Source of the DNA: Tepidimonas fonticaldi
Lineage (GTDB): Bacteria > Pseudomonadota > Gammaproteobacteria > Burkholderiales > Burkholderiaceae_C
Direction: 5' to 3'
Length of the DNA: 64,000 nucleotides
Assembly: GCF_007556755.1 (NCBI RefSeq)
Contig: NZ_VJOO01000005.1
Coordinates: 62,001-126,000 of the forward strand
Under the pieces are notes generated by a model, which searched no databases, had not been told where the DNA came from, and saw nothing but the letters and a program-made list of their open reading frames with translations. Below, piece by piece: positions 1-10,715 of this stretch; the first letter of the stretch is position 1; each line of letters opens with the position of its first letter. The translations under genes were made by a program, and so were the position numbers.

Positions 1-1
1 C

Positions 2-61
2 GCGGACGGCCCCGCCCACGACGAGGCCCCGGTGGCCGCGACGAACGAAAGACAGTCATGA
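2..61 (+). CDS. C-terminal tail of an upstream gene, probably scpB (partial)
   Basis: The frame starting at base 2 stays open and ends at TGA 59-61, overlapping the rluB ATG (58-60) as ATGA. Only 19 codons are visible and they carry no domain. In Burkholderiales the gene immediately upstream of rluB is commonly scpB, the segregation and condensation protein, so that is the inferred identity. The four-base overlap suggests translational coupling to rluB. Confidence 0.4.
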   Translation, partial: ADGPAHDEAPVAATNERQS

Positions 62-1056
62 AGAAAACGCCCCCCGGCACCCGATCCAGCGCCCGATCCA
101 GCGCCCCCCGTGTCCGCTCCGTGGCGGCTGCGCCCCGTCCCACCCCGGCCGCCCGGCCCGCCGCGCCGCAGGCGGGGGACACCCTCAAGCTGCACAAGGT
201 GCTGGCGCAGGTGGGGCTGGGCTCGCGGGCGGACATGGAGCAGGCCATCGCCGCGGGCCGGGTCACGGTCAATGGCGAGGCGGCGCATGTGGGGCAGCGC
301 ATCGCCAGCGGCGACGTGGTCAAGCTGGACGGCCGCCTGGTGCGCTGGCGCGCCACGCCGACCCGCCTGCCGCGTGTGCTGGCCTACCACAAGCCGACGG
401 GCGAGGTCGTGACGCTGGACGACCCCGACAACCGGCCCACCGTGTTTCGCAGCCTGCCGCGTCTGCGCTCGGGCAAGTGGATGGCGGTGGGGCGGCTGGA
501 CATCAACACGGAGGGGCTGCTGCTGTTCACCGACTCCGGCGAGCTGGCCAACCGCCTGATGCATCCGCGCTTCGGGCTGGAGCGCGAATACGCCGTGCGC
601 GTGCTGGGCGCGCTGTCGCAGGACGAGCGGCAGCGGCTGCTGGAGGGCATCGAGCTGGACGATGGCCCGGCCCAGTTTCGCTCGGTGGAGGACGGCGGCG
701 GCGATGGCGCCAATCGCTGGTACCGGGTGACCATTGCCGAGGGCCGCAACCGCGAGGTGCGCCGTCTGTTCGAGGCGGTCGGCCATGCGGTCAGCCGCCT
801 GATCCGGGTGCGCTACGGGGCCGTCGAACTGCCGCGCGGCCTGCGCCGTGGTGCCTACATGGAGCTGGACCCGCGCGTCGTCGCCCAGCTCATGGAAGCG
901 GCGGGCGCGCCGTTGCCCGCTCGGCCGGTGGCACCCCGGCGCCGGGCCGGCCCGCCCCGTGGGGCCGGTCCGCGGCCGAGCCGCCCGCCCGCCCCGGAAC
1001 GCAACGGGCGTGGCGTGGGGCAGGGCGCGCGTGCACCCCGTCGCCGCGCCGGTTAA
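58..1056 (+). CDS. rluB: 23S rRNA pseudouridine synthase, RluB type
   Basis: Isomerises a uridine in 23S rRNA (U2605 in E. coli) to pseudouridine. An S4 RNA-binding domain lies at about residues 43-95 and the RsuA/RluB catalytic domain at about 105-285. The catalytic Asp is D148 in the motif [11 protein letters not shown]. The N-terminal 40 residues and the last 50 are Pro/Ala/Arg-rich, low-complexity and basic; such tails are common in high-GC relatives. It starts within the stop codon of the upstream gene. The TAA stop is part of a -10-like TAAAAT that probably belongs to ndk. RluB is chosen over RsuA, RluE and RluF from context upstream of ndk. Confidence 0.9.
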   Translation: MKKTPPGTRSSARSSAPRVRSVAAAPRPTPAARPAAPQAGDTLKLHKVLAQVGLGSRADMEQAIAAGRVTVNGEAAHVGQRIASGDVVKLDGRLVRWRATPTRLPRVLAYHKPTGEVVTLDDPDNRPTVFRSLPRLRSGKWMAVGRLDINTEGLLLFTDSGELANRLMHPRFGLEREYAVRVLGALSQDERQRLLEGIELDDGPAQFRSVEDGGGDGANRWYRVTIAEGRNREVRRLFEAVGHAVSRLIRVRYGAVELPRGLRRGAYMELDPRVVAQLMEAAGAPLPARPVAPRRRAGPPRGAGPRPSRPPAPERNGRGVGQGARAPRRRAG

Positions 1057-1059
1057 AAT
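1054..1059 (+). promoter_or_regulatory. -10-like element for ndk (TAAAATC)
   Basis: TAAAAT followed by C overlaps the rluB stop codon and sits 39 bases before the ndk start. No good -35 is visible 16-18 bases upstream. The same A-N-A-A-T-C pattern recurs before other genes in this window, which is the main support. Confidence 0.45.
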
Positions 1060-1098
1060 CGCAGGTTTTGTCTATCATCCCCAACCATTTCGATCATC

Positions 1099-1524
1099 AT
1101 GGCCATCGAACGCACCCTCTCCATCATCAAGCCCGACGCCGTCGCCAAGAACGTCATCGGCCAGATCTACAGCCGCTTCGAGGCCGCCGGCCTCAAGATC
1201 ATCGCGGCCAAGATGGTGCACCTCTCGCGCGGTGAGGCGGAGCAGTTCTACGCCGTCCACAAGGAGCGCCCGTTCTTCAAGGATCTGGTGGACTTCATGG
1301 TGTCCGGCCCGGTCATGGTGCAGGTGCTGGAGGGCGAAAACGCCATCGCCAAGAACCGCGAGCTGATGGGCGCCACCGACCCGAAGAAGGCCGCCCCCGG
1401 CACCATCCGCGCCGACTTCGCCGACAGCATCGACGCCAACGCGGTGCACGGCTCCGACGCCCCGGAAACCGCTGCCGTCGAGGTGGCGTTCTTCTTCCCG
1501 GGCATGAACATCTACTCGCGCTGA
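1099..1524 (+). CDS. ndk: Nucleoside diphosphate kinase
   Basis: Transfers the gamma phosphate from ATP to nucleoside diphosphates through a phospho-histidine, balancing NTP and dNTP pools in the cytoplasm. The 141-residue length is normal. The catalytic His is H117 in the family motif NAVHGSD, and the N-terminal [12 protein letters not shown] strand is canonical. It lies 42 bases after rluB and 7 before rlmN, so it is probably co-transcribed with rlmN. Confidence 0.98.
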   Translation: MAIERTLSIIKPDAVAKNVIGQIYSRFEAAGLKIIAAKMVHLSRGEAEQFYAVHKERPFFKDLVDFMVSGPVMVQVLEGENAIAKNRELMGATDPKKAAPGTIRADFADSIDANAVHGSDAPETAAVEVAFFFPGMNIYSR

Positions 1525-1531
1525 TCATGTC

Positions 1532-2686
1532 ATGACGGCCAATTTGCTCGACTTCGACCTCGAGGGGTTGGCCGCCTTCTGCGAGCGGCTCGGACACAAG
1601 CGTTTCCGGGCCGTCCAGCTCTTTCGCTGGATCCACCAGAAAGGCGTCGCGCGCTTCGAGGACATGACCGACCTCGCGCGCGACCTGCGCGAGCGGCTGC
1701 CGGCGGTCGCGCGCATCCAAGGCCTGTCGGTGCTCACCGAGCAGGCGTCGGCCGATGGCACCATCAAATGGCTGTTCGACGTCGGCGACGGCAATGCGGT
1801 GGAGGCCGTCTACATCCCCGAGGACGACCGCGGCACGCTGTGCGTGTCCAGCCAGGCCGGCTGCGCGGTCGGCTGCCGCTTTTGCTCCACGGGCCACCAG
1901 GGCTTCAGCCGCAACCTGACCACGGGCGAGATCATCGCCCAGCTCTGGTATGCCGAGCATGAGCTGCGCCGCCGCCTGGGAACGAGCGAGCGCGTCATTT
2001 CCAACGTGGTGATGATGGGCATGGGCGAGCCGCTGCAGAACTATGGCGCGCTCGTTCCCGCCTTGCGGGTGATGCTGGACGACCACGGCTACGGCCTGTC
2101 GCGCCGGCGCGTGACGGTGTCCACCTCGGGCGTGGTGCCGATGATGGACCGGCTGGCGCAGGATTGTCCCGTGGCCTTGGCCGTCTCGCTGCACGCCCCC
2201 AACGATGCGCTGCGCGACCGGCTGGTGCCGCTCAACCGCAAGTACCCGCTGCACGAGCTGCTGGACGCCTGTCTGCGTTACCTGCCGGCCGCGCCGCGCG
2301 ACTTCATCACCTTCGAGTACTGCATGCTCGACGGCATCAACGACACCCCGCAGCATGGGCAGGAGCTGATCGCCCTCCTGCGTGGCCACGCGGGGCGGGG
2401 GGTGCCGTGCAAGGTCAACCTGATTCCGTTCAACCCCTTTCCCGAGTCGGGCCTGCAGCGCTCGCCGCGTGCGGCGGTCAAGGCGTTTGCCGATCGGCTC
2501 AATGCGGCGGGACTCGTCACCACCATCCGCAAGACGCGGGGGGACGACATCGATGCAGCCTGCGGCCAGCTCGCGGGCGATGTGCTCGACCGCACCCGCG
2601 TGGGCGAGCGTTTGGCACGGCGCGGCGACGATCTGGCCGTGGTGCGCGTGCACCGGCCAGTCCGCGCCGCGGAGGGATCGGCATGA
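1532..2686 (+). CDS. rlmN: Dual-specificity 23S rRNA/tRNA adenine-C2 methyltransferase
   Basis: Radical-SAM enzyme that makes 2-methyladenosine at A2503 of 23S rRNA and A37 of some tRNAs. The [4Fe-4S] motif CAVGCRFC places the cluster cysteines at 111, 115 and 118. The GxGEP-like SAM-binding segment [10 protein letters not shown] follows, and 384 residues fits the family. It starts 7 bases after ndk; its TGA overlaps the ATG of the next gene (ATGA at 2683-2686), so pilF is translationally coupled. Confidence 0.97.
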   Translation: MTANLLDFDLEGLAAFCERLGHKRFRAVQLFRWIHQKGVARFEDMTDLARDLRERLPAVARIQGLSVLTEQASADGTIKWLFDVGDGNAVEAVYIPEDDRGTLCVSSQAGCAVGCRFCSTGHQGFSRNLTTGEIIAQLWYAEHELRRRLGTSERVISNVVMMGMGEPLQNYGALVPALRVMLDDHGYGLSRRRVTVSTSGVVPMMDRLAQDCPVALAVSLHAPNDALRDRLVPLNRKYPLHELLDACLRYLPAAPRDFITFEYCMLDGINDTPQHGQELIALLRGHAGRGVPCKVNLIPFNPFPESGLQRSPRAAVKAFADRLNAAGLVTTIRKTRGDDIDAACGQLAGDVLDRTRVGERLARRGDDLAVVRVHRPVRAAEGSA

Positions 2687-3510
2687 GTCGACGGCGGGCA
2701 TTGGCGGTGGTCGCGCGTGCGGCGGTGGCGCTGGGCGTGCCGGTGTGGCTCGCGGCCCTGGGCGGCTGCGCGGGCGCAGGGGCGGCGGCGGGTGCTGGCA
2801 CCGGCCGCGACTGGATCACCGAATCGGACGAGCCCCAGGCCCGCAAGCGGGCCCGCACCCGGCTGGAGCTGGCCGTCGGTTACTTCGAGCAGGGGCAGAC
2901 GACGGTCGCCCTGGACGAGGTCAAACAGGCCATCCAGATCGATCCGACCTACGCGGCCGCGTTCAACCTGCGCGGGCTGATCTACACCCAACTGCGGGAT
3001 CTGCGGCTGGCGGAGGAGAGTTTCCAGCAGGCCCTGCGGCTGGACGCACGCGACGGGGACACCTGGCACAACCTGGGGTGGATGTATTGCCAGGACGGGC
3101 GCTATCCCCCCGCGTTCGATGCCTTCCGGCGCGCGCTGGAGGCGCCGGGGTACCGCTCTGCGGCGCGGACCTGGATGGCGCTGGGCGTGTGCCAAGTCCG
3201 CGCGGGGCAGCCCGAGCCCGGTGAGCGCAGCCTGCAGCGCGCCTTCGAGCTCGATCCGGGCAACCCGGTGGTGCTGTACAACCTGGCGCTGCTGCTGCAC
3301 CAGCGTGGCGACAGCGAGCGGGCGCGGTTCTACATCCGCCGCCTCAACAATTCCGAGCTGGCCAACGCCGAGTCCCTTTGGCTGGGCATCAAGATCGAAA
3401 ACCGGCTGCAGAACCGCGAAGCGGCGCTCCAACTGGGCGAGCAGCTCAAACGCCGGTTCCCGGCCTCGCGCGAGGCCGGCTCGTACGAGCGGGGGGCTTT
3501 TCATGAGTGA
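2683..3510 (+). CDS. pilF: Type IV pilus assembly lipoprotein, TPR repeat (PilF/PilW)
   Basis: Outer-membrane lipoprotein needed for assembly and stability of the PilQ secretin. The signal sequence ends in a lipobox LGGC with lipidated C29. Tandem tetratricopeptide repeats cover about residues 60-260 (e.g. [24 protein letters not shown]). ATG 2683 is the start because it overlaps the rlmN stop and gives a clean lipoprotein signal. The position between rlmN and rodZ is the conserved location of pilF/pilW in beta- and gamma-proteobacteria. The downstream rodZ ATG overlaps its end by 8 bases. Confidence 0.88.
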   Translation: MSRRRALAVVARAAVALGVPVWLAALGGCAGAGAAAGAGTGRDWITESDEPQARKRARTRLELAVGYFEQGQTTVALDEVKQAIQIDPTYAAAFNLRGLIYTQLRDLRLAEESFQQALRLDARDGDTWHNLGWMYCQDGRYPPAFDAFRRALEAPGYRSAARTWMALGVCQVRAGQPEPGERSLQRAFELDPGNPVVLYNLALLLHQRGDSERARFYIRRLNNSELANAESLWLGIKIENRLQNREAALQLGEQLKRRFPASREAGSYERGAFHE

Positions 3511-4429
3511 GACGGGCGTCACCCCACCGGCGGCGGAGCCCCAGTCGGCCGGCGAGGCGCTGCGGCAGGCACGTGAGCGCGCGGGGCTGCACATCGCCGC
3601 CGTCGCCGCGACGCTGAAGGTGCCGGTCCAGCGTCTGGAGGCGCTGGAGGCCGGGCGCTACGAGGCGCTGCCCGATGCCACCTTCGTGCGCGCGCTGGCG
3701 CTGAGCGTCTGTCGCGTGCTCAAGATCGATCCCGCCCCCATCCTTGCGGCCCTGCCGGCCGGGCAGGCCCCGCAGCTCGGGCCGACCCATGGCTCGATCG
3801 ATGCCCCGATGCCGCGCGAGAGCGCCTCGCCCGATTTCGGTGGCAGCGAAGGGGGCGGCCGTCGCACGCCGCTGTGGATTGCGCTGGCGCTGGTCGTGCT
3901 GGCCGGGGTACTGTGGTTCGTGCTGCCGACCGCAGGGCATTCGCCCGGGGCCCCCGTGGCGGGTGGGGCGGAGGGCGGCGCGAGCCCGTCAGCTGCGACC
4001 GTGCCATCCCCGGCCGATGCCAGCCCGGGCGCGACCGGGCCGGCGTCGATGTCGCCGCCGCCGGCCACGGCCGCCGCGCCGACGCCCCCGACGGCACCGG
4101 CAGCGCCGGTGGTACCGGCTCCGGCTCCGGCACCGCAAGCGTCTGCGTCGGCGCCCGCCGCGGGCGGTGCCCAACCCGCGGCACCTGCCGCCCCGGCGGC
4201 GCTGCAATTGCGCGTGCAGGCCCCGAGTTGGATCCAGGTCATCGGCGCATCCGGGCGCGTCTGGCTGCAGCGCAGCCTGCAGCCGGGCGAGGACGTCCGC
4301 TTCGACGAGGATCTGCCGCTGGCGGTCACCGTCGGGCGCGCCGATGCCACCGAGGTCGTGGTGCGCGGCCAGCCCTTCGATCTGGGGCCGATGACCCGCA
4401 ACAACGTTGCCCGTTTCGAAATCCGCTGA
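3503..4429 (+). CDS. rodZ: RodZ-like cytoskeletal/cell-shape protein
   Basis: Bitopic membrane protein that links MreB filaments to the inner membrane. An N-terminal cytoplasmic helix-turn-helix of the HTH_25 type spans about residues 15-85. One transmembrane helix lies at about 123-141, a Pro/Ala-rich periplasmic linker at about 150-230, and a DUF4115-type C-terminal beta domain follows. It begins inside the last codons of pilF and is followed after 5 bases by ispG, the usual rodZ-ispG-hisS order. The linker is strongly low-complexity. Confidence 0.88.
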   Translation: MSETGVTPPAAEPQSAGEALRQARERAGLHIAAVAATLKVPVQRLEALEAGRYEALPDATFVRALALSVCRVLKIDPAPILAALPAGQAPQLGPTHGSIDAPMPRESASPDFGGSEGGGRRTPLWIALALVVLAGVLWFVLPTAGHSPGAPVAGGAEGGASPSAATVPSPADASPGATGPASMSPPPATAAAPTPPTAPAAPVVPAPAPAPQASASAPAAGGAQPAAPAAPAALQLRVQAPSWIQVIGASGRVWLQRSLQPGEDVRFDEDLPLAVTVGRADATEVVVRGQPFDLGPMTRNNVARFEIR

Positions 4430-4434
4430 TTGTC

Positions 4435-5739
4435 ATGAGCGCCATCGACCCTTCGGCCGCCGCATGGGGCGCAGCGCCGAACGCCGACCGACCGATTCCG
4501 CTGGGCGCCGCGGCCCCGCGCCGCTCCCGCCAGGGTGTCGTCGCCTGGGGTGAGCACCGCGTCACCGTCGGCGGCGATGCGCCGATCCGCGTGCAGTCGA
4601 TGACCAACACCGACACGGCCGACGCCATCGCGACCGCCATCCAGGTCAAGGAACTGGCCCAGGCCGGCTCCGAGCTGGTGCGCATCACGGTCAACAACGA
4701 CGAGGCCGCCCGGGCCGTGCCGCACATCCGCGAACAGCTCGACCGCATGGGGGTGTCGGTGCCGTTGATCGGCGACTTTCATTTCAACGGCCACCGGCTG
4801 CTGGCCGACCATCCGGCGATGGCGCAGGCGCTGTCCAAGTACCGCATCAACCCGGGCAACGTGGGTCGCGGCGAGAAGAAAGACCGCCAGTTCGCCCAGA
4901 TGATCGAGGCGGCGCTGCGCTGGGGCAAGCCCATTCGCATCGGCGTCAACTGGGGCAGTCTGGATGCCGATCTGCTCGGGCAGATGATGGACGAAAACGG
5001 CCGCCGTCCCCAGCCCTGGGACGCGCGGCAGGTCATGTACGAGGCGCTGATCACTTCGGCGCTCGCGTCGGCCGAACGCGCGGTGGAACTCGGCATGGCG
5101 CCCGAGGATGTGGTGCTGTCGTGCAAGGTCAGCAACGCGCAGGACCTGATCGCCGTGTATCAGGAGCTGGCGCGCCGCTGCGACTATCCGCTGCACCTGG
5201 GGCTGACCGAGGCGGGCATGGGCACCAAGGGCACCGTGGCGTCGGCGGCGGCCCTGGCCGTGCTGTTGCAGCAGGGCATCGGCGACACCATCCGCGTGAG
5301 CCTGACCCCGCAGCCCGGCGAGCCCCGCACCCAGGAAGTGGTGGTCGCGCTGGAGATTTTGCAGGCGCTGGGGCTGCGCGCATTCGTGCCCAGCGTCACC
5401 GCTTGCCCGGGCTGTGGGCGCACCACCAGCACCGTGTTCCAGGAGCTGGCCAAACAGATCGACGACCATCTGCGCGCGGCCATGCCGGTCTGGCGCAGCC
5501 GCTATCCCGGGGTGGAGAACCTCAAGGTCGCCGTCATGGGCTGCATCGTCAATGGGCCGGGCGAGAGCAAGCACGCCGACATCGGCATCAGCCTGCCCGG
5601 CACCGGCGAGGCCCCGGCCGCCCCCGTCTATCTGGATGGCGAGAAGGTCACCACCCTGCGCGGTGAGCGCATCGCCGAGGACTTTCGCCAGATCGTCGAG
5701 GACTACGTCGCTCGGCGCTTTGGTGCCGGGGCGTCCTGA
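4435..5739 (+). CDS. ispG: 4-hydroxy-3-methylbut-2-enyl diphosphate synthase (flavodoxin)
   Basis: Converts MEcPP to HMBPP in the methylerythritol phosphate pathway of isoprenoid synthesis. The [4Fe-4S] cluster cysteines are in the C-terminal motifs CPGCGRTTS and [10 protein letters not shown]. The TIM-barrel N-terminal part begins near [22 protein letters not shown] 4435 is used; the 434-residue length is typical of proteobacteria. It sits between rodZ and hisS in the conserved order. Confidence 0.97.
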   Translation: MSAIDPSAAAWGAAPNADRPIPLGAAAPRRSRQGVVAWGEHRVTVGGDAPIRVQSMTNTDTADAIATAIQVKELAQAGSELVRITVNNDEAARAVPHIREQLDRMGVSVPLIGDFHFNGHRLLADHPAMAQALSKYRINPGNVGRGEKKDRQFAQMIEAALRWGKPIRIGVNWGSLDADLLGQMMDENGRRPQPWDARQVMYEALITSALASAERAVELGMAPEDVVLSCKVSNAQDLIAVYQELARRCDYPLHLGLTEAGMGTKGTVASAAALAVLLQQGIGDTIRVSLTPQPGEPRTQEVVVALEILQALGLRAFVPSVTACPGCGRTTSTVFQELAKQIDDHLRAAMPVWRSRYPGVENLKVAVMGCIVNGPGESKHADIGISLPGTGEAPAAPVYLDGEKVTTLRGERIAEDFRQIVEDYVARRFGAGAS

Positions 5740-5830
5740 CGCGCCGCCCGCCGCGCCCGCCCCATCCCCCTTTCTGCTGGCACACGGGCACCGCCGCACC
5801 ATTGCCGCGGCGCCCCCACCCGAGACCGAG

Positions 5831-7138
5831 ATGACAGACAAGATCACCGCCGTCAAAGGCATGAACGACATCGTCGCGCCCGATTCCGCCCACTGGGAGT
5901 GGCTGGAGGCGCGCGTGCGCGATCTGTTCGCGCGTTACGGCTACCGCAACATCCGCACCCCCATCGTCGAGCCGCTGGCCCTGTTCGTGCGCGGGCTGGG
6001 CGAGGTCACCGACATCGTCGAGAAGGAGATGTACGCCTTCGAGGACCGGCTCAACGGCGAGCAGCTCGCGCTGCGTCCGGAGGGCACGGCCGGCGTGGTG
6101 CGCGCGGTGGTGGAGCATTCGCTGCTCTACGACGGCCCCAAGCGCTACTACTACATGGGCCCGATGTTCCGCCACGAGCGGCCGCAGCGCGGCCGCTACC
6201 GGCAGTTTCACCAAGTGGGGGTGGAGGCGCTGGGCCTGGCCGGCCCCGAGGCCGATGCCGAACTGATCGCGATGGCCGCAGACCTGTGGCGCGAACTGGG
6301 CCTGCAGGACATCGCGCTGGAACTCAACAGCCTGGGGCAGCCCGCCGAACGGCAGGCGCACCGCCAGGCGCTCATCGCGTATTTCGAGCAGCACCGCGAC
6401 CAGCTCGACGAGGACGCACGCCGCCGCCTCTACACCAACCCGCTGCGCATTCTGGATACCAAGAATCCGGCGATGCAGGCCCTGGTGGAAGCGGCGCCCA
6501 AGCTGCTCGACCACCTGGGCCCGGCGTCGCTGGCGCACTTCGAGGCGGTGCGTCGCCTGCTCGACGCCCAGGGCATCGCCTACCGCGTCAATCCGCGTTT
6601 GGTCCGTGGGCTGGACTACTACCACCACACGGTGTTCGAATTCGTCACCACCTCGCTTGGGGCGCAGGGCACGGTCTGCGCCGGGGGGCGCTACGACGGC
6701 TTGATGGCCGAGGTGGGCGGCAAACCCGCCCCTGGCGTCGGCTGGGCCATGGGAGTGGAGCGCATTCTGGAACTGCTCAAGGCCCAGCAGCGCCTGCCGG
6801 CCGCCCCGGTGCCGGACGCGTATGCCATCGTGCCCGACCCCCAGGCCTGGCCGCAGGTGATGCCCGTGCTGCGGGCCTTGCGCGCTGCCGGTCTGCAGGT
6901 GCTGATGCACGCCGCCGGGCCGGACGGGCTGGGCAGCATGAAGTCGCAGTTCAAAAAGGCCGATGCGAGCGGGGCGCGCTACGCGCTGATTTTTGGCGAG
7001 GCCGAGCTGGCCGCCGGGCAGGTGGCGGTCAAGCCCCTGCGCGAAGGGCTGAGCGGCCCCGTCACGGCTCAGACCCTGCTGCCCGTGGCCGAGGCCGCCG
7101 AGTGGGCCACCCGGTTGCGCCCCGCTGGCGCGACCTGA
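5831..7138 (+). CDS. hisS: Histidyl-tRNA synthetase
   Basis: Charges tRNA-His with histidine. The class II core shows motif 2 around [20 protein letters not shown] and the HisRS histidine-binding segment [17 protein letters not shown]-terminal anticodon-binding domain follows from about residue 335. ATG 5831 gives the family N-terminus [11 protein letters not shown]. It is 435 residues long. HisZ, a non-synthetase paralogue, is encoded separately near 14.3 kb. Confidence 0.97.
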   Translation: MTDKITAVKGMNDIVAPDSAHWEWLEARVRDLFARYGYRNIRTPIVEPLALFVRGLGEVTDIVEKEMYAFEDRLNGEQLALRPEGTAGVVRAVVEHSLLYDGPKRYYYMGPMFRHERPQRGRYRQFHQVGVEALGLAGPEADAELIAMAADLWRELGLQDIALELNSLGQPAERQAHRQALIAYFEQHRDQLDEDARRRLYTNPLRILDTKNPAMQALVEAAPKLLDHLGPASLAHFEAVRRLLDAQGIAYRVNPRLVRGLDYYHHTVFEFVTTSLGAQGTVCAGGRYDGLMAEVGGKPAPGVGWAMGVERILELLKAQQRLPAAPVPDAYAIVPDPQAWPQVMPVLRALRAAGLQVLMHAAGPDGLGSMKSQFKKADASGARYALIFGEAELAAGQVAVKPLREGLSGPVTAQTLLPVAEAAEWATRLRPAGAT

Positions 7139-7171
7139 CGCGGCCGATCGCGACCGGGGCGCGCCCCCCTC

Positions 7172-7177
7172 TACAAT
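7172..7177 (+). promoter_or_regulatory. -10-like element (TACAATC) upstream of the yfgM-like gene
   Basis: TACAAT followed by C lies 30 bases before the ATG at 7208, in the 69-base gap after hisS. No convincing -35 is seen. It matches the recurrent A-N-A-A-T-C pattern in the window. Confidence 0.45.
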
Positions 7178-7207
7178 CCCGCCACATCGACACCCACCGG
7201 GCAGCGC

Positions 7208-7873
7208 ATGGCCTCGCATTACGACCTCGAAGAGCAGGAACAAATCGCCCAGCTCAAGGCATTTTGGGCAAAGTACGGCAACCTCATCACCTGGCTGTTG
7301 ATCGGGGTGCTGGGGGCTTATGCCGCCTACAACGGCTGGCAGTATTGGGAGCGGCGCCAGGCCGCGCAGGCGGCCGCCCTGTACGATGAGTTGGATCAGG
7401 CGGCCCGCGCGGCCGACGTCGAGCGGGTGCGGCGCACCTGGGGCGATATGCAGGCCCAGGCGGCCCGCACGGCGCAGGCGCAGCACGGCGCGCTGCTGGC
7501 CGCCCGGGTGTTGGCCGAAGCCGACCAGACCGCCGACGCGCGCGCGGCCCTGCAGTTCGTGATCGACCGTGGGCGTGACGAGGCCCTGGTGGCCGTGGCC
7601 CGCGTGCGCCTCGCGGGGCTGGAGCTGGACGCCGGCAACCTCGACGCGGCTCTGCGCCTGCTCGATGCCGATGTGCCCGAGGCCCTGCGCCCGTGGCGCG
7701 CCGACCGGCGCGGTGACGTGCTGCACCGCCAGGGCCAGGACGAAGCCGCCCGCGCGGCCTACCTGGACGCCTGGAAGGGGCTGGAGCCTGCGGCCGGCTA
7801 CCGTGCCATCGTCGAGGCCAAGCTCAACGCACTGGGTGTCGATCCCACCGCCCGTCCGGAGGCCAAGCCGTGA
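7208..7873 (+). CDS. YfgM-like membrane-anchored TPR protein
   Basis: Tetratricopeptide (TPR_21) family protein equivalent to E. coli YfgM, an inner-membrane ancillary factor of the Sec translocon that works with the periplasmic chaperone PpiD. It has a short cytoplasmic N-terminus, one transmembrane helix near residues 22-42 (LITWLLIGVLGAYAAY), and an Ala/Arg-rich helical periplasmic domain. The hisS-yfgM-bamB-der order is conserved. Its TGA overlaps the GTG start of bamB. Confidence 0.85.
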   Translation: MASHYDLEEQEQIAQLKAFWAKYGNLITWLLIGVLGAYAAYNGWQYWERRQAAQAAALYDELDQAARAADVERVRRTWGDMQAQAARTAQAQHGALLAARVLAEADQTADARAALQFVIDRGRDEALVAVARVRLAGLELDAGNLDAALRLLDADVPEALRPWRADRRGDVLHRQGQDEAARAAYLDAWKGLEPAAGYRAIVEAKLNALGVDPTARPEAKP

Positions 7874-9033
7874 ACCTCATCCACCCCCCCGTTCACCCCT
7901 CCTCGCTCGTCCGGCGTGCGGGCACGTGGCTGGCCGGTGCCGCCCTCGCGCTGGCGCTGGCCGGTTGCTCGTCCAGCGGCCGCAAACCCGAGCCCATGCC
8001 GCTGGAGCCGGTGGCCGCGCTCGTGCCCGCACGGCAGGTGTGGACGCAGGCGCTCGGCCCGGTCGATGCGCTGATGGTGCCGGCTGTCCACGGCGCGTCG
8101 GTGGCGCTGGTCAACGCCGCGGGCACGGTGACGGTGCTGGATGGCGAGAGCGGTCGCGTGCGCTGGCGGGCCGAGTCCGGCGCCCCCATGGCCGCCGGGG
8201 TCGGGTTCGATGGGCGGCGCGCGGCCGTCGTCACGCGCGACAACGATCTGGTGGTGCTGACCGAGGGTGGCGAGCGCTGGCGCCAGCGGCTGCCCGCGCG
8301 CACCTTCACGCCGCCGTTCGTGGCCGGTGAGCGCGTGTTCGTGCTGGGGGGCGACCGCAGCGTGGTGGCCTTCGACGCCGCGACGGGCGCGCGCCTGTGG
8401 TCGCAAACCAGCCGCGGCACCGAGCCGCTGGTGCTGCGCCAGGCCGGGGTGCTGGGCGCGGTGGGCAACACGCTGGTCGTCGGGATCGGCGGCCGTCTGG
8501 TCGGCTTGGATCCCGACACCGGGCGCATCCAGTGGGACGCCACCATCGGCCGCTCGCGCGGCGCCAACGAAATCGAGCGCCTCGTCGATCTGGTGGGCCG
8601 TGTCGGGCGCGACCGCGACGTGCTGTGCGCGCGTGCTTTCCAGTCCGCGATCGGCTGTGTGGATGCCCAGCGCGGCCGGGTGCTCTGGACGCAACCGGCC
8701 GACGGCACGACCGGCGTGCAGGCCGATGCCGAGCGGGTGTATGGCGTGGAGTCGAACGGCCGGGTCATCGCCTTGCGGCGCGAGGATGGCGTGCGCGCGT
8801 GGGCCAACGAGCGGCTGCTGTACCGGGGCCTCTCGGCACCGCTGGCGGTGGGCCGTTCCCTGGCCGTGGGGGATGCGCAGGGCCATGTGCACCTGCTGTC
8901 GCGCGCCGACGGGTCTTTCTTGAACCGGCTGCCGACGGATGGCTCGCCCATCGTCGACGGGCCGCTGCTGGTCGGCAACACCCTGCTGGCCGTGACCCGC
9001 AACGGCGGCGTGTTCGCTTGGCGCCCCGAATGA
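7870..9033 (+). CDS. bamB: Outer membrane protein assembly factor BamB
   Basis: Lipoprotein subunit of the BAM complex that folds beta-barrel proteins into the outer membrane. It uses a GTG start that overlaps the previous stop. The lipobox LAGC gives lipidated C33. The rest is a PQQ-like eight-bladed beta propeller with repeated segments such as [14 protein letters not shown] and [15 protein letters not shown]. It is 387 residues long. Its stop overlaps the der start (ATGA at 9030-9033). Confidence 0.95.
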   Translation: MNLIHPPVHPSSLVRRAGTWLAGAALALALAGCSSSGRKPEPMPLEPVAALVPARQVWTQALGPVDALMVPAVHGASVALVNAAGTVTVLDGESGRVRWRAESGAPMAAGVGFDGRRAAVVTRDNDLVVLTEGGERWRQRLPARTFTPPFVAGERVFVLGGDRSVVAFDAATGARLWSQTSRGTEPLVLRQAGVLGAVGNTLVVGIGGRLVGLDPDTGRIQWDATIGRSRGANEIERLVDLVGRVGRDRDVLCARAFQSAIGCVDAQRGRVLWTQPADGTTGVQADAERVYGVESNGRVIALRREDGVRAWANERLLYRGLSAPLAVGRSLAVGDAQGHVHLLSRADGSFLNRLPTDGSPIVDGPLLVGNTLLAVTRNGGVFAWRPE

Positions 9034-10367
9034 CCGCGTTCAAACCCGTCGTCGCGCTGATCGGCCGCCCCAACGTCGGCAAGTCCACGCTGTTCAACCG
9101 GCTCACCAAGAGCCGGGACGCCATCGTCGCGGACATGCCCGGCCTGACCCGCGACCGCCACTACGGCAACGCCCGGCTGGGGCGGCGCGAGTTCATCGTC
9201 ATCGACACCGGCGGCTTCGAGCCCGACGCGTCCAGCGGCATCTACCGCGAGATGGCCAAGCAGACCCGCCAGGCCGTGGCCGAGGCGGATGTGGTGATCT
9301 TCGTCGTGGACGCGCGGGCCGGGCTGAGCGCGCAGGACCACGAAATCGCCGACTACCTGCGCCGCTTGGCCAAACCCTGCCTGCTGGTAGCCAACAAGGC
9401 CGAGGGCATGCGCGAGGGCGCGCAACTGGCGGAGTTTTATGAACTGGGCCTGGGGGAGGTGATCCCGGTGTCGGCCGCGCACGGACAGGGCGTGCGCTCG
9501 ATGGTCGAGGCCGCGCTCGATCAACTGATCTGGCCCGACGACACCTCCGAGGCCGACGAGGCCGCCGAAGAGGCGATCCGGCTTGCCGTCGCCGGCCGCC
9601 CCAACGTCGGCAAGTCCACGCTGATCAACGCCTGGCTGGGCGAGGAACGGCTGGTTGCCTTCGACCTGCCCGGCACCACGCGCGACGCCATCCGCGTGCC
9701 CTTCGAGCGCGAGGGGCGCCGCTTCGAGCTGATCGACACCGCCGGCCTGCGCCGCAAGGGCCGGGTATTCGAGGCGGTGGAAAAGTTTTCCGTCGTCAAG
9801 ACGCTGCAGGCCATCGAGAGCGCGCACGTCGTGCTCCTGCTGCTGGACGCCACGCAGGGCGTCACCGACCAGGACGCGCACATCGCCGGCTACATCCTGG
9901 ACAGCGGCCGCTCGGTGGTCGTGGCGGTCAACAAGTGGGACGCGGTGGACGACTACCAGCGCGAGCAACTGCAGCGCTCCATCGAAGTGCGGCTGGCCTT
10001 TCTGAAGTTTGCGCCGCTGCACTTCATTTCCGCGCGCAAGCGCCAGGGCATCCAGGCGCTGTGGAAGTCCATCGCCCGGGCCTATGCGTCGGCGATGGTC
10101 AAGATGCCCACGCCGGTGCTCACCCGCCTGTTGCAGGAGGCCGTTGCCTTCCAGGCGCCGCGCAAGAGCGGCATGTTCCGCCCCAAGTTGCGCTATGCGC
10201 ATCAGGGCGGGCAGAATCCGCCCGTCATCGTCATCCACGGCAACTCGCTCGAGCACGTGGGCGACGCCTACCGGCGCTACTTGGAGGCGCGGTTTCGCAA
10301 GGCGTTCGACCTCGTCGGCACGCCGCTGCGCATCGAGTTCAAGACGCAGGAAAACCCCTACGACTGA
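9030..10367 (+). CDS. der: Ribosome biogenesis GTPase Der (EngA)
   Basis: Essential GTPase for 50S subunit assembly. Two tandem Ras-like G domains are visible, with P-loops GRPNVGKST at about residues 12-20 and again at about 188-196, followed by a C-terminal KH-like domain. [10 protein letters not shown] is the second switch region. The length is 445 residues. ATG 9030 overlaps the bamB stop and gives the normal N-terminus. Confidence 0.98.
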   Translation: MTAFKPVVALIGRPNVGKSTLFNRLTKSRDAIVADMPGLTRDRHYGNARLGRREFIVIDTGGFEPDASSGIYREMAKQTRQAVAEADVVIFVVDARAGLSAQDHEIADYLRRLAKPCLLVANKAEGMREGAQLAEFYELGLGEVIPVSAAHGQGVRSMVEAALDQLIWPDDTSEADEAAEEAIRLAVAGRPNVGKSTLINAWLGEERLVAFDLPGTTRDAIRVPFEREGRRFELIDTAGLRRKGRVFEAVEKFSVVKTLQAIESAHVVLLLLDATQGVTDQDAHIAGYILDSGRSVVVAVNKWDAVDDYQREQLQRSIEVRLAFLKFAPLHFISARKRQGIQALWKSIARAYASAMVKMPTPVLTRLLQEAVAFQAPRKSGMFRPKLRYAHQGGQNPPVIVIHGNSLEHVGDAYRRYLEARFRKAFDLVGTPLRIEFKTQENPYD

Positions 10368-10370
10368 CGC

Positions 10371-10389
10371 GCCCCTTCCGCGGGGCTTT
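10371..10389 (+). terminator. Weak hairpin after der
   Basis: GCCCC (10371-10375) pairs with GGGGC (10382-10386) around TTCCGC, followed by TTTG. The five-pair stem and three-T tail make only a weak intrinsic terminator, but it sits between der and an independent-looking hfq promoter. Confidence 0.3.
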
Positions 10390-10415
10390 GCGCCCACGCA
10401 CGCCGCCGCCGTTTG

Positions 10416-10424
10416 TGGTATAGT
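10416..10424 (+). promoter_or_regulatory. Extended -10 promoter of hfq (TGG-TATAGT)
   Basis: TGG followed by TATAGT and then C forms an extended -10 element 36 bases before the GTG of hfq. No -35 hexamer is evident, which is acceptable for an extended -10 promoter. It would transcribe hfq-hflX-hflK-hflC. Confidence 0.55.
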
Positions 10425-10460
10425 CGGCGTCCCATTTTTATATCGAACACGGACGATATC

Positions 10461-10715
10461 GTGAGCAACAACAAAGGCCAACTCCTCCAGGACCCGTTTC
10501 TGAACCAACTCCGCCGCGAGCACGTGCCGGTGTCGATCTACCTCGTCAACGGCATCAAGCTGCAGGGGCAGATCGAATCGTTCGATCAGTACGTGGTCCT
10601 GCTGCGCAACACCGTCACCCAGATGGTGTACAAGCACGCCATCTCCACCATCGTGCCGGGCCGTCCGGTGCAGTTCACGGCAGGCCAGACGGCCGAGGCT
10701 GCGTCGGCACCGTGA
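10461..10715 (+). CDS. hfq: RNA chaperone Hfq
   Basis: Hexameric Sm-like protein that anneals small RNAs to mRNAs and shapes post-transcriptional regulation. The 84-residue protein contains Sm1 ([20 protein letters not shown]) and the Sm2 motif YKHAIST. GTG 10461 is selected because it gives the conserved start [14 protein letters not shown]; upstream in-frame codons are not conserved in the family. Its stop overlaps the GTG of hflX, the classic hfq-hflX arrangement. Confidence 0.97.
   Translation: MSNNKGQLLQDPFLNQLRREHVPVSIYLVNGIKLQGQIESFDQYVVLLRNTVTQMVYKHAISTIVPGRPVQFTAGQTAEAASAP

Noticed and set aside
1313-2701. Long minus-strand open frames opposite ndk and rlmN, and similar frames elsewhere
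   Set aside because: High GC keeps antisense frames open; they lack domains, ribosome sites and family composition.
3658-5871. A 737-codon minus-strand frame opposite rodZ and ispG
   Set aside because: It mirrors strongly recognised genes; its composition is that of a GC-rich shadow.
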